From Microvirga vignae (lineage in GTDB: Bacteria > Pseudomonadota > Alphaproteobacteria > Rhizobiales > Beijerinckiaceae), in assembly GCF_001017175.1 (NCBI RefSeq), contig NZ_LCYG01000057.1, positions 1 through 64,000 on the forward strand: a DNA stretch of 64,000 bases. The letters are read 5' to 3'. Positions within the stretch are counted from its first letter, which is position 1. Each line of letters starts with the position of its first letter. Shown piece by piece: positions 15,622 through 25,217 of this stretch. Made by a program: the position numbers and the translations under genes. Under the pieces are notes generated by a model. That model made no database searches and had not been told where the DNA came from. It was given only the letters and a program-made list of their open reading frames with translations.

Positions 15622-17471
15622 CAGAGGGCTCCCTCGCCGAGGATGTCGCGCGTTTCAGGGCTCAACGCCTTGGCCTTGCCGGTCGGGGAGGTGAGGGGCT
15701 CAGGCGCAATCCTGGCCCCCACCACGAGCTCCGCGCCGCCCATCGCGCCAATCTCTTTCTGGAGGAACAAGCGCGCGATGTCGCGCTTGCGCACATCCTG
15801 CGCCGCACTGGCAGCGACTTCGGCTTCGACCCCGAGTTCTTCGAGCGCCGAGCGACCGAAGACGATGGCGGATTCGAACGTTTCGCGAAGCTGGTAATCG
15901 ACGCCAATCTGCAGCAGCTTCACCGCATGGATCCGGTCGAACGCACGCACGAAGCTCCGGGCACTCGGAAAGTTTTCGTGAAGGATCTCGGCGATCCTCT
16001 CGATCGTGTCAGGCTCGTCCGTGCAGACGCAGATCATCTCTGCCTTCTCAGCGCCGGCCGCGCGCAGCACGTCGAGGCGCGTTCCGTCGCCGTAGTAGAT
16101 CTTGAGGCCGAAGCGAGCCGCATCGCGGACACGCTCCACGTTCTTGTCGATCACGGTGGCGTTGATGTTCCGCGACAACAGAACCTGATTCACGATTTGC
16201 CCGAAACGTCCGAAGCCAATCACCAGAACCCGGCTCGAACGCTCGCTCTCATGGCCCAGCAGTTCATTCATGTCGGCATGGTCCGCAATGTCCGGGCGGG
16301 ATTGCAGAGCCTTTTCGACCAGGCTCGAAAAGATCGGGCCGAGCAGCATCGTGATCGCCGCCAGAGCCGTGACCAGTTGCGCCTCGTTCTGCGGCATCAA
16401 TCCGGCGCTCGTGGCGACGGGCAAGAGCACGAAAGCGAACTCACCGGCGGTGCAGAGCAGCGTGCCCGACCGCAAGCCCTCGCGCCATCTCGCGCCGAAT
16501 AGACGCGAGAGAATGGTGATGAGCGCAGTCTTTCCAAGGATCACGACCGGAGCCGCAAGAGCCAGCAATACCCATTGCTCCCGTACCAGGGCGAGATCGA
16601 TGGACATGCCCACGCTCATGAAGAACAGGCCGAGGAGAATGCCGCGGAACGGCTCGATGTCGGCTTCGAGCTGGTGACGGAAATTCGATTCGGCCAGTAG
16701 CAGGCCGGCGAGGAACGCACCCATGGCCATGGAGAGGCCGACTTCCTGCATGAGCAGGGCCGCACCCAGCACCACCAGAAGCGCCGATGCGGTCATGACC
16801 TCGCGGGAGCCGGTGCGCGCCAGTATGCGGAAAAAGGGATTCAGTCCATAGCGGCCGACCAGAATCACCGCGGCGATGGCGGCGATGGTCTCTCCCGCGG
16901 CAAACAGTCGGTCGAGGACTGAGTCCTGCTCCACGGCCACGCCGGAGGCCAGGAGAGGCAGGATGGCGAGAATGGGAACGACCGAAAGATCCTGGAAGAG
17001 TAGGATCGCGAAGGAGCGCTGCCCATAAGGAGTTTGCAGGTCGTTGCGCTCTCCGAGCATCTGAAGGGCGATGGCTGTCGCTGAGAGCGCCACCGAGATG
17101 CCTGTCACAAAGGCGGCCTTGGGTCCAAAGCCGATGGCAAGCGCTGCCCCGCCGAGGCAAAGCGCGGTTACGCCCAATTGGGTGAACCCCAAGCCGAAGA
17201 TGTCCCGCTTCATGGACCAGAGGTGGGACAGCTTGAGCTCCAGCCCGATAATGAAGAGCAGCAGCACCACGCCGAGTTCCGCCACAGTCGTAATGGTCTG
17301 CGGATCGCCGACGAGTCCGAGAACCGAGGGACCTATGATGATGCCGGCCGCCAGATAGCCGAGCACGGCGCTCAAGCCGATGAGCCGGAAGACGGGCACG
17401 GCAATCACGGCCGCCCCGCAGAAGGTCAGGACAGGTGGGAGAAAACTGACGTGAGAGGCTGTGCTGGCCAT
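15621..17471 (-). CDS. Kef-type monovalent cation/proton antiporter (CPA2)
   Basis: 616 aa. The N-terminal 380 residues form a Na+/H+-exchanger-like membrane domain of about 12 spans (GYLAAGIIIGPSVLGLVGD; GVVLLLFIIGLELKLSHLW). The C-terminal half is a TrkA-N nucleotide-binding domain beginning RVLVIGFGRFGQIVNQVL with the Rossmann G-x-G-x-x-G. This is the KefB/KefC/YbaL plan, usually a glutathione- or nucleotide-gated potassium efflux system. No KefF/KefG partner gene is adjacent; a MATE exporter follows instead. The RBS is weak. Ion specificity is inferred. Confidence 0.9.
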   Translation of the reverse strand: MASTASHVSFLPPVLTFCGAAVIAVPVFRLIGLSAVLGYLAAGIIIGPSVLGLVGDPQTITTVAELGVVLLLFIIGLELKLSHLWSMKRDIFGLGFTQLGVTALCLGGAALAIGFGPKAAFVTGISVALSATAIALQMLGERNDLQTPYGQRSFAILLFQDLSVVPILAILPLLASGVAVEQDSVLDRLFAAGETIAAIAAVILVGRYGLNPFFRILARTGSREVMTASALLVVLGAALLMQEVGLSMAMGAFLAGLLLAESNFRHQLEADIEPFRGILLGLFFMSVGMSIDLALVREQWVLLALAAPVVILGKTALITILSRLFGARWREGLRSGTLLCTAGEFAFVLLPVATSAGLMPQNEAQLVTALAAITMLLGPIFSSLVEKALQSRPDIADHADMNELLGHESERSSRVLVIGFGRFGQIVNQVLLSRNINATVIDKNVERVRDAARFGLKIYYGDGTRLDVLRAAGAEKAEMICVCTDEPDTIERIAEILHENFPSARSFVRAFDRIHAVKLLQIGVDYQLRETFESAIVFGRSALEELGVEAEVAASAAQDVRKRDIARLFLQKEIGAMGGAELVVGARIAPEPLTSPTGKAKALSPETRDILGEGAL

Positions 17472-17616
17472 CGGGCAATCGGAATCCGGTGAGGGGGTGT
17501 ATCCTTTCTAGGGAGTCTTTTTCCCGAGGGCGAGCCTTTCTTGTCAGAAGCTTGGCCGCGAATAAGCGTCGCTCCCGCTTGACAGGAGCGGCCTCGTCTC
17601 GCCACATCGCGGGATC

Positions 17617-18576
17617 ATGACGAAGCCACCCCTCGACATCCTGCTTTGCGCCCCGCGCGGCTTCTGCGCCGGGGTCGTCCGCGCCATCGACGCCGTGGAA
17701 AAGGCGCTGGCGATCCATGGAGCGCCGGTCTATGTGCGCCACGAGATCGTGCACAACAAATACGTGGTGGAAAACCTGAAGCGCAAAGGGGCGGTCTTCG
17801 TGCGGGAGCTCGACGAGATCCCGGACACCACGGCTCCTGTCATCTTCTCGGCCCACGGAGTGCCGAAATCGGTTCCCGAGGCTGCCCAGGCCCGCAACTT
17901 CTTCGCCATCGACGCCACGTGCCCCCTGGTGACCAAGGTTCACCGGGAGGCGCAGGTGCACCACAAGAAGGGCCGCCACATCATCCTGATCGGCCATGGG
18001 GGCCATCCGGAGGTGATCGGCACCATGGGCCAGCTGCCGGAAGGGGCGGCGACCCTGGTCGAGACCGTGGACGACATTGCCCGGCTTCAGCCGGCCGACC
18101 CGGAGAACCTAGCCTTCGTGACGCAGACGACCCTGTCGGTCGACGATACCCAGGACATGGTGGATGCCCTGAAGGAGCGCTTCCCTTCCATCGTCGGTCC
18201 GCACAAGGAAGACATCTGCTACGCCACCACGAACCGCCAGGGCGCGGTCAAGCGCGTGGCGCCGCAGGTCGATGCCATGATCGTGGTGGGCTCGCCCAAT
18301 TCCTCCAATTCCCAGCGCCTGCGCGAAGTGGCCGAGCGGGAAGGGTGCCCCGTGGTCCGCCTGATCCTGCGCGCCGAGGATATCGACTGGTCGGTGTTCG
18401 GGAATGTCCGGCGGCTCGGTATCACGGCCGGTGCCTCCGCCCCGGAAATCCTGGTGGAGGAAATCATCGATGCCTTCGCCGAGCGCTACGAGGTGTCGGT
18501 GGAAAGCGTATCGACGGCGGACGAGAGCGTGTTCTTTCCTTTGCCGCGCGAGTTGCGTGAGCAGGCGGCGGAGTAA
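17617..18576 (+). CDS. ispH: 4-hydroxy-3-methylbut-2-enyl diphosphate reductase
   Basis: Last enzyme of the MEP pathway, reducing HMBPP to IPP and DMAPP; 319 aa, normal size. The three cysteines that hold its iron-sulfur cluster are present in [25 protein letters not shown] and [11 protein letters not shown]. Also present are the conserved histidines in [13 protein letters not shown] and [13 protein letters not shown], and the [10 protein letters not shown] motif. First gene of the ispH-thrB-rnhA run, four bases upstream of thrB. Divergent from the antiporter gene across 145 bp. Assignment is secure. Confidence 0.98.
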   Translation: MTKPPLDILLCAPRGFCAGVVRAIDAVEKALAIHGAPVYVRHEIVHNKYVVENLKRKGAVFVRELDEIPDTTAPVIFSAHGVPKSVPEAAQARNFFAIDATCPLVTKVHREAQVHHKKGRHIILIGHGGHPEVIGTMGQLPEGAATLVETVDDIARLQPADPENLAFVTQTTLSVDDTQDMVDALKERFPSIVGPHKEDICYATTNRQGAVKRVAPQVDAMIVVGSPNSSNSQRLREVAEREGCPVVRLILRAEDIDWSVFGNVRRLGITAGASAPEILVEEIIDAFAERYEVSVESVSTADESVFFPLPRELREQAAE

Positions 18577-18579
18577 ACG

Positions 18580-19545
18580 GTGGCAGTCTATACGGAAGTC
18601 GGCGACGAGGAACTCGCAAGCTTTCTCGATACCTACGATATCGGCACGGTTCTTTCCTACAAGGGAATCGCCGAGGGTGTGGAGAACACGAACTATTTCC
18701 TCCATACCACCAAGGGCTCCTACATCCTGACGCTTTACGAGAAGCGGGTGAGGGAGGCGGATCTGCCCTTCTTCCTCGGGCTGATGCAGCATCTGGCCAA
18801 CAAGGGCCTGACCTGCCCTCTTCCCGTCAACAACCGCCAGGGTCGGGCTCTCAGCCGGGTTGCCGGGCGGCCTGCCGTGATCATCACCTTCCTGGACGGC
18901 ATTGCCGTGCGCCGTCCCACCGCCAAGCATTGTGAGTCTCTGGGCGGGGCGCTCGCGAAGCTCCATCTGGCTGGCCAGGATTTTGCGATGAACCGGCCCA
19001 ATGCCTTGTCGCTCGATGCCTGGGCGCCGCTCTTCGCTCAGGCCGAGGCGCAGGCCGATACGGTTTCAGGCGGTCTGGCGGAGCGCACGAGGCGCGAACT
19101 CGCCTATCTGCAGGAGGCCTGGCCCAAGGGCCTGCCCACCGGCATCATCCACGCCGATCTCTTCACGGACAACGTGTTCTTCATCGGTTCCGAGGTGTCG
19201 GGGCTGATCGACTTCTACTTCGCCTGCACGGATGCCTTCGCCTATGACGTGGCTATCTGCCTGAATGCCTGGTGCTTCGAGCCGGACGGGTCGTTCAATC
19301 TCACCAAGGGTCAGGCCATGCTGGCCGGCTATCAGGCCGTTCGCGCGCTGACGTCGCAGGAGATCGAGGCCCTGCCGGTTCTTTGCCGGGGATCAGCCAT
19401 GCGCTTCATGCTCACCCGCCTCGTGGACTGGCTCAACGTACCGCCGGGCGCGCTCGTGAAGCCGAAGGATCCGCTGGAATACGACCGCAAGCTCCATTTC
19501 CACACCCATGTGAAGCACGCCCGCGAATATGGGCTCGGGGCATGA
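18580..19545 (+). CDS. thrB: Homoserine kinase (APH-fold type)
   Basis: 321 aa. Phosphorylates homoserine in threonine synthesis. This is the alphaproteobacterial/pseudomonad type with the aminoglycoside-phosphotransferase fold, not the GHMP type of E. coli. Visible motifs are [18 protein letters not shown] (ATP lobe), [14 protein letters not shown] (catalytic Brenner-like motif with H and D) and [17 protein letters not shown] (metal-binding D). The start codon is GTG at 18580, four bases after the ispH stop. The stop overlaps the rnhA start (ATGA). threonine synthase (thrC) lies 7 kb away on the other strand. Confidence 0.96.
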   Translation: MAVYTEVGDEELASFLDTYDIGTVLSYKGIAEGVENTNYFLHTTKGSYILTLYEKRVREADLPFFLGLMQHLANKGLTCPLPVNNRQGRALSRVAGRPAVIITFLDGIAVRRPTAKHCESLGGALAKLHLAGQDFAMNRPNALSLDAWAPLFAQAEAQADTVSGGLAERTRRELAYLQEAWPKGLPTGIIHADLFTDNVFFIGSEVSGLIDFYFACTDAFAYDVAICLNAWCFEPDGSFNLTKGQAMLAGYQAVRALTSQEIEALPVLCRGSAMRFMLTRLVDWLNVPPGALVKPKDPLEYDRKLHFHTHVKHAREYGLGA

Positions 19546-20000
19546 GCGGCCCTGAGCGTGTCATGATCTACACGGACGGCGCCTGCTCGGGGAATCCCGG
19601 ACCAGGCGGCTGGGCCGCAATCCTGTTCTTCAAAGGCAGCGAGAAAGAGATTTCCGGCGGGGAGGCTCACACCACCAACAACCGCATGGAGATCAGGGCT
19701 GCCATCGAGGGACTGAATGCCCTCAAGCGCTCCTGCGCGGTCGATCTCTTCACGGATTCTCAATATGTGCGCCAGGGCATCACGCAGTGGATGCACAACT
19801 GGAAGCGTCGCGGCTGGCGGACTGCCGACAACAAGCCCGTGAAGAACGAGGACCTGTGGCGGGAGCTCGATGACGCAGCATCCCGGCACGATGTGGCCTG
19901 GCACTGGGTGAAGGGCCACGCGGACGATCCCACCAACATTCGCGTCGACGAACTGGCGGTGGCCGCCATGCAGCCCTTCAAGAAGGGTGCAAGGTCATAG
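19542..20000 (+). CDS. rnhA: Ribonuclease HI
   Basis: 152 aa enzyme that degrades the RNA strand of RNA-DNA hybrids. All four catalytic acidic residues are recognisable: D in [18 protein letters not shown] in [13 protein letters not shown] in [12 protein letters not shown] and D near the end in RVDELAVAA, plus the basic [10 protein letters not shown] handle and the WVKGH motif. ATG 19542 overlaps the thrB stop by 4 bp (ATGA). ispH-thrB-rnhA is a common arrangement in alphaproteobacteria. A second enzyme, RNase HII, is encoded at 59470. Confidence 0.97.
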   Translation: MSGPERVMIYTDGACSGNPGPGGWAAILFFKGSEKEISGGEAHTTNNRMEIRAAIEGLNALKRSCAVDLFTDSQYVRQGITQWMHNWKRRGWRTADNKPVKNEDLWRELDDAASRHDVAWHWVKGHADDPTNIRVDELAVAAMQPFKKGARS

Positions 20001-20011
20001 CCCAATGAAAA

Positions 20012-20044
20012 AGCCCTTGGCGCCTTCAAGCGAACAAGGGCTTC
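20012..20044. terminator. Intrinsic terminator between rnhA and peroxiredoxin
   Basis: AAGCCCTTG (20012-20020) pairs with CAAGGGCTT (20036-20044). An A-run precedes it on the plus strand, so the minus strand has a T tract after the stem. It thus terminates the peroxiredoxin gene well and may also stop plus-strand reading from rnhA. Confidence 0.8.
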
Positions 20045-20064
20045 ATTGCGACAGATCGAAAGGA

Positions 20065-20547
20065 TCAAAGATCCTTCAGGATGTTCTCCGCGCCCGAGAC
20101 CTGGGCCTTGGACGGTGTGTCTTCCACATTGATCGCCTTCACCACGCCGTCCTCAACCACCATCGAGTAGCGCTGGGAGCGCAGGCCGAGGCCGAAGCCT
20201 GAGCCGTCCATGGTCAGCTTGATCGCCTTGGCGAAATCGCCATTGCCGTCCGACAGGAACTCGATGCCGTCGGCTCCAGCCGCCTTGCTCCAGGCGTCCA
20301 TGACGAAGACGTCGTTGACGGCGGTCACCAGGATGGAATCCACACCCTTCGATTTGATCTCCTCGGCGCGCTGCACATAGCCGGGCAGGTGGTTGCGGTG
20401 GCAGGTGGGGGTGAAAGCGCCCGGAACCGCCACGAGCACAACTTTACGCCCCTTGAAGAGGTCATCCGTGGTCTTCGCCACCGGCCCGTCCGGGGTCATG
20501 ACGCGGAAGGTGACCTGGGGAAGGCGTTCTCCAACCTGAATGGCCAT
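20065..20547 (-). CDS. Peroxiredoxin, Prx5/AhpC-TSA type
   Basis: 160 aa thiol peroxidase that reduces hydrogen peroxide or organic peroxides, with electrons from glutaredoxin or thioredoxin. The peroxidatic cysteine lies in VPGAFTPTCHRNHLPGY (about residue 49), the Prx5 form of the PxxxTxxC motif, and the catalytic Arg is in GLRSQRYSMVVEDG. No second cysteine is evident near the C-terminus, suggesting a 1-Cys enzyme. ATG 20547 gives the usual N-terminus MAIQVGERLP. Monocistronic and closed by the terminator at 20012. Confidence 0.95.
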   Translation of the reverse strand: MAIQVGERLPQVTFRVMTPDGPVAKTTDDLFKGRKVVLVAVPGAFTPTCHRNHLPGYVQRAEEIKSKGVDSILVTAVNDVFVMDAWSKAAGADGIEFLSDGNGDFAKAIKLTMDGSGFGLGLRSQRYSMVVEDGVVKAINVEDTPSKAQVSGAENILKDL

Positions 20548-20587
20548 GCACAATGCTCCAAAGCTGTTGTTTGAGGATTGCTCTTCA

Positions 20588-21415
20588 CTAGCGCGGCTGT
20601 CCGCTGACGTCGAGGCTCACCTGCGTCTCGATGGCCTTGTCCCCTGCAACCAGCGTCAGGGTCAAAGGAATCGGGCCGGATGCATCCTTCGGCCTTTCGT
20701 CGACCGACACGGTAAAGCGGTTATCTGCGTCTGGTGTCGATGTTGAGACATACCAGCCGTCCGGTACCTCCGCGAAGAGGACAGGTTTCGTGCCTGATGG
20801 CACGCGAACGGCGACATTCAGGGTGGGCCCATCACCGCCAGCCGATTGGACAGACAGCACCGCGAGATCACCCTTGGCTCCTAGGGGTTGCCGAGGAGGC
20901 ACCTTGGCCATGGCCTCTTCGATGACCTTGCGGTCAGAGCCGCCGTCCGAGAGCGGTACGTTCAGCTCTGCATGAGCCGGGATGCAGATATCCTTGCAGA
21001 TGCCGTAATCGATGGTCAGCGCCAGCCTGACCGGCTTGTCCGCCGCTGCGGGCTTGACCACAACCGGCAGGACGACCTTGTGGCTGTAGACATAGGAGAC
21101 GCCAGCCGCATCTTCATAGCGCTTGGGGGCGGGCCATCGGACTTCGACGCTGGCCACGTTCTCCGAGGCCGACCAGTCGAAGCTCGGCGGCAAGCCGGAT
21201 TCACCAGGATTGCGCCAGTAGGTCTTGAAGCCCTGGTCAAGGCCGATCTCGATGCCAGCGAGCCATGTCTCCCCCTGCTTGCCCCCGGACAACAGGCGGA
21301 CCTGCGAGTGGAAGCCCTGCGATGATGACGTGGAGGGGAAGGGCTGTCCAAACGCGGGGAAAAAGGACAGAATCACAAAAAAGGCTGATGCGGCGATGCG
21401 GAATGTGGTTGTCAT
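20588..21415 (-). CDS. Secreted DsbD N-terminal-like protein
   Basis: 275 aa. A signal peptide (RIAASAFFVILSFFPAFG) leads into a domain like the N-terminal periplasmic part of DsbD. The typical cysteine motif DYGICKDICIPAHAEL (C-x3-C, about residue 145) is present, as in proteins that accept electrons from the DsbD membrane core. The membrane core and thioredoxin domain of full DsbD are absent here. It may work in periplasmic thiol chemistry, cytochrome c maturation or copper handling. ATG 21415 is chosen for the signal peptide and GGGAGG upstream. Confidence 0.82.
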   Translation of the reverse strand: MTTTFRIAASAFFVILSFFPAFGQPFPSTSSSQGFHSQVRLLSGGKQGETWLAGIEIGLDQGFKTYWRNPGESGLPPSFDWSASENVASVEVRWPAPKRYEDAAGVSYVYSHKVVLPVVVKPAAADKPVRLALTIDYGICKDICIPAHAELNVPLSDGGSDRKVIEEAMAKVPPRQPLGAKGDLAVLSVQSAGGDGPTLNVAVRVPSGTKPVLFAEVPDGWYVSTSTPDADNRFTVSVDERPKDASGPIPLTLTLVAGDKAIETQVSLDVSGQPR

Positions 21416-21521
21416 GGAACTGACGCCTCCCTGAGGCGCTTCCTTTATGCGTTTTTTCTTCGGGGCTGCCATCCACGATCCCGTGATCGGGTTGTCGGCC
21501 CAGCAAGGCAGATTTCGAGAC

Positions 21522-22133
21522 ATGAGCTTTCAGCAAACCTCATATGGCGCCGACTCCCCGTATCTCGACGGGCAGGTGCTCGTGGCGATGCCCGGCATGG
21601 TGGACGAGCGCTTCGCCCGCGCGGTGATTTATATCTGCGCGCATTCGTCAGAGGGCGCGATGGGTATCATTCTCAATCGTCCTGCTGCAAACGTCACCAT
21701 GCCGGATCTCCTGGTCCAGCTCGAGATCGTGCCGGAACTGGAGCGGATCCGTCTGCCGGAGCAGGTGGGGCGCATGCAGGTTCTGATGGGCGGGCCCGTG
21801 GAGACGAGCCGTGGCTTCGTGCTGCATTCGCCCGATTTCCACATCGCCCAGTCCACGCTGCCCATCGACGACAGCGTGTGCCTGACCGCCACCATCGATA
21901 TCCTGCGTGCGATCGCTCAGGGACGCGGCCCAAAGAATGCGATTCTCGCCCTCGGCTATGCGGGCTGGGGCGCTGGCCAGCTCGAACTCGAGATGCAGGC
22001 CAACGGTTGGCTGAACTGTCCCGCCGATGCCGAGCTCATCTTCACCACGCCTGCCGACATTCGCTATGAAATGGCCCTGCGCCGGATCGGCATCGAGCCT
22101 GCCATGCTCTCGATGGAAGCTGGGCACGCCTAA
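21522..22133 (+). CDS. YqgE/AlgH family protein
   Basis: 203 aa cytoplasmic protein, the normal length of the family. Hallmarks are [20 protein letters not shown] at the N-terminus, [20 protein letters not shown], the [13 protein letters not shown] segment, and [20 protein letters not shown]. Family members are widespread in proteobacteria. AlgH has been linked to alginate regulation, but the molecular function is not settled. ATG 21522 is chosen since the residues upstream of it in the longer frame do not resemble the family. Faces the GGDEF/EAL gene tail to tail with a 4-bp gap. Confidence 0.93.
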   Translation: MSFQQTSYGADSPYLDGQVLVAMPGMVDERFARAVIYICAHSSEGAMGIILNRPAANVTMPDLLVQLEIVPELERIRLPEQVGRMQVLMGGPVETSRGFVLHSPDFHIAQSTLPIDDSVCLTATIDILRAIAQGRGPKNAILALGYAGWGAGQLELEMQANGWLNCPADAELIFTTPADIRYEMALRRIGIEPAMLSMEAGHA

Positions 22134-22137
22134 TGCT

Positions 22138-25020
22138 TCAAGCGGCTTCGGTGGTTGCTGCGCCCACCAGTTGGCGGGCCTGCGCGACCGACATCGGCTC
22201 GCCGAAAACAGGGCCCTGCGCATATTCGCAGCCGAGCTGATAGAGCTCGATGGCTTCCGACTCGCTCTCCGCACCTTCCGCGACGATCTCCATGCCAAGC
22301 TCATGCGCCATCTTGATGATGGAGCGCAGGATGACCGGGTTACCGGATGCCATCTGGCGTACGAAGGACTCATCGACCTTGATCGTGTCGAACGGGAAAC
22401 GCAGCAGATAGGAGAGGGCGGAATAGCCCGTTCCGAAATCGTCAAGCGAGAGGCCGGCACCGAGATCCCGCAGGCGCGCGAGCATTTGCGCCGAGTATTC
22501 CGGGTTCTCCATGACGAGACTTTCCGTCATCTCGATCTTGAGAGAGCCGGGGAGCACCCGCGTGCGGGCGATCACGGTCTTCACTTCCTGCAGCAGATCG
22601 TGGCGCAGGAGGTGATGGCTCGACATGTTGACGCTGGCGAATATCGGCGGCTCGACTTCGAGAGCGCTCTGCCAGATGGCGAGTTCCCGCGCCGTGTGTT
22701 CCAGCAGGAAAACGCTGAGCTTGACGATGAGGCCCGTCTCCTCCGCAATCGACATGAAATCGTCGGGAGAGATGCGGCCCAGACGCGGGTGATCCCAGCG
22801 CAGCATGGACTCGAAGCCTGCAATGGTTCGATCCTCGAGCCGCACGATGGGCTTGAACAGCACCTTCATCTCGTTGCGGTCGAGCGCGTGGCGAAGGTCG
22901 CTTTCCATGGTGAAATGGTCGCTGCGATCCGAGCGCATGGTGGGGCGGAACACCTCGATGCGGTCGCCGCCGTGACGCCGGGCATGAGCCATGGCGATCT
23001 CTGCGTTGCGCAGAACTTCTTCGCGACGCGCAGCGATCTGCGGATCGTACAGGGCGATACCGATAGAGGCGGTGAGGAAGATCTCGCGATCGGCATAAGT
23101 CACCGGCGTGGTGACGATGCGCCGGACCATGTCGGCAAAAGCGATGATGCGGTCGGGCTCCCGCTCCGAGAGCAGGATGATCGCAAACTCGTCGCCCGCA
23201 ATACGCGCCAGCGTATCCTGTGGCTTGAGCAGGCGGCTCAGGCGACGTGAGAGCGTGAGCAGGATCGAGTCACCGGCCGTGTAGCCCGACTGATCGTTCG
23301 TATCCTTGAACTTGTCGATGTCGATGACGAGCACGGTCGGACGTAGGGAATCGTCCTGGCTCGCAAACGTCAGAGCAGCCTCAAGCCGATCATAAAAGAG
23401 CTGGCGGTTCGGCAGGCTCGTCAGATTGTCGTGCACGGCATCGAGGAGCAGCCGTTCCTCGGCAGTCTTGCTGCTGGTCACGTCCGACAGCGTTCCGACG
23501 ATGCGGATCACCTCGCCATCGGAGCCGATCACCGGACGCGCCTTGAGGCGGAACCAGTGATGCGCATTCGAGGAGGAGCGCAGGCGGAAATCCTGCACGA
23601 GGCGTCCACGACGCTGCTCGATCACCGTGTCGAGCGCGAGACGGTAGCGGTCCTTGTCGAAGGGGTGGATCAGGTCGAGCCACGCTGAAGCAGGACCTTC
23701 GAGAGCGCCGCGCTTCAGGCCCAGCTGGTGCTCGATCTCGGGGCTGACGAAGATGTTGTCGGACACGACGTCCCAATCGAACACGATGTCGCCGGCTCCC
23801 GCCAGCGCCAGCGCACGGCGCTCCATGTCGTTGACGAAGCCGCGTGCGAATCCGCCGCCGGCAAAGGCATGCTGCATCACGGTAAAGCCGATGAGCATGA
23901 CGATCAGCACCAGGCCGCCGATCAGGGCAGGCGGCACGAGATCGGAAGTGAGCTGACCCAGAACCGTGAAGCTCGCGGCTACCGTCCAAGCGATCAGCAG
24001 AAGCCAGGTGGGCACAAGCATGATGGCGCGGTCATAACCGTGCGTCGCGAGATGGATCACGAGCACGAAGCCGATGCCGGCGACCGCCGCAATCGACATG
24101 CGCGCGACGCCGGACGCCACGGAGGCATCGACGATGGCGAGCAGCAGCAGCGCGCCGAGGAAGGCGAGCCAGAAGGCTGTCACGTGGCTGTAGCGCACAT
24201 GCCAGCGGTTCAGGTTGAGATAAGCGAAGAGGAACACGAGAAGGGTCGCCGCCAGCACGGCTTCGGCGCCTGCGCGATAGATCTGCTCCGTGACCTCGGA
24301 GATCGGGAACACGCGCTGGAAGAAGCCGAAATCGATGCTGGCATAGGCCAGAACCGCCCAAGCCAGCGCTGCCGCGGCCGGGAAAATCAGTGCTCCCTTC
24401 ACCACGAACACGATGGTGAGGAACAGGGCAAGCAGACCGGCGATGCCGATGATGATGCCCTTGTAGAGCGTCAGACCATTGACACGCTCCTTGTAAGCGT
24501 CCGCATCCCACAGATGGAGTTGAGGCAGGTTATCGGTACGAAGCTCGGCCACGAAGGTGACGGTGGTGCCGGGATCGAGCGTAATGAGGAAGACGTCCGC
24601 ATCGGGGCTATCGGCCCGCTCGGGCCGGATGCCCTGGCTGGCGGTCACGGCGGCGATGCGCGAGGCGCCGAGATCAGGCCAGATCACGCCGGAGCCGGTC
24701 AACCGGAAATGCGGCGCCACGAGCAGGCGGTCGATCTGCTCGTCGGTATCGTTGGTGAGCGCGAAGACGATCCAGTCGGGGCGCGTTCCCGACTCGCGTG
24801 CCTTGACGGCGATTCGACGCACGATGCCGTCGCGCCCCGGAGCCGTTGAGATTCGGATCTCGTCGCCATCCGACTTATACCGCTCGATAGCAGGGGTCAG
24901 GTCGACGGCCTTCATCTTCGGGTCGACGCGCACTGATTCCACCGCCCAGCCGGCCGTCGGCCAGGCGAGCCCCATGAATGCCGCCAAAAGGAAGGCTATG
25001 GCGAAAGATACGATCCGCAC
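22138..25020 (-). CDS. Membrane GGDEF/EAL protein with 7TM and PAS regions
   Basis: About 960 aa cyclic-di-GMP protein. Order: signal segment (IVSFAIAFLLAAFMGLAW); periplasmic domain to about residue 180; seven or so membrane spans (180-400); PAS domain (about 415-525); GGDEF domain (about 535-690) with RIAGDEFAIIL; EAL domain (about 705-950). GGDEF reads AGDEF, a form often active; the I-site position reads KPQD, not RxxD. EAL reads ESM, but the other catalytic residues remain: N in ASVNMSS, E in IEMTES, DDFGTG, K in IKVDES and E in IVAEGAES. A GTG at 25020 puts the signal at the N-terminus; GTG 25113 is an alternative. Enzyme direction cannot be decided. Confidence 0.9.
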   Translation of the reverse strand: MRIVSFAIAFLLAAFMGLAWPTAGWAVESVRVDPKMKAVDLTPAIERYKSDGDEIRISTAPGRDGIVRRIAVKARESGTRPDWIVFALTNDTDEQIDRLLVAPHFRLTGSGVIWPDLGASRIAAVTASQGIRPERADSPDADVFLITLDPGTTVTFVAELRTDNLPQLHLWDADAYKERVNGLTLYKGIIIGIAGLLALFLTIVFVVKGALIFPAAAALAWAVLAYASIDFGFFQRVFPISEVTEQIYRAGAEAVLAATLLVFLFAYLNLNRWHVRYSHVTAFWLAFLGALLLLAIVDASVASGVARMSIAAVAGIGFVLVIHLATHGYDRAIMLVPTWLLLIAWTVAASFTVLGQLTSDLVPPALIGGLVLIVMLIGFTVMQHAFAGGGFARGFVNDMERRALALAGAGDIVFDWDVVSDNIFVSPEIEHQLGLKRGALEGPASAWLDLIHPFDKDRYRLALDTVIEQRRGRLVQDFRLRSSSNAHHWFRLKARPVIGSDGEVIRIVGTLSDVTSSKTAEERLLLDAVHDNLTSLPNRQLFYDRLEAALTFASQDDSLRPTVLVIDIDKFKDTNDQSGYTAGDSILLTLSRRLSRLLKPQDTLARIAGDEFAIILLSEREPDRIIAFADMVRRIVTTPVTYADREIFLTASIGIALYDPQIAARREEVLRNAEIAMAHARRHGGDRIEVFRPTMRSDRSDHFTMESDLRHALDRNEMKVLFKPIVRLEDRTIAGFESMLRWDHPRLGRISPDDFMSIAEETGLIVKLSVFLLEHTARELAIWQSALEVEPPIFASVNMSSHHLLRHDLLQEVKTVIARTRVLPGSLKIEMTESLVMENPEYSAQMLARLRDLGAGLSLDDFGTGYSALSYLLRFPFDTIKVDESFVRQMASGNPVILRSIIKMAHELGMEIVAEGAESESEAIELYQLGCEYAQGPVFGEPMSVAQARQLVGAATTEAA

Positions 25021-25217
25021 TGCTTCGGTTCTTTCGTCCGGTCCAAAAGTCGAAGGCGAATTGGTACCGGTCAGGGAGTTTGAGGGCAAGCCGAAGCCTT
25101 TACTGGCCCCCACTTGTCCGCATGACTCAGTTGTTATCGTTAACCACGCGCATGGAGCCAGTTTGCGGCGGGATTGAGGAGAAGTGGATATGACGTAGCG
25201 GCAGGCGGCGGAGGAAA

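Noticed and set aside
17579-17607. TTGACA promoter for ispH
   Set aside because: The -35 is perfect but no acceptable -10 lies 16-18 bp away.
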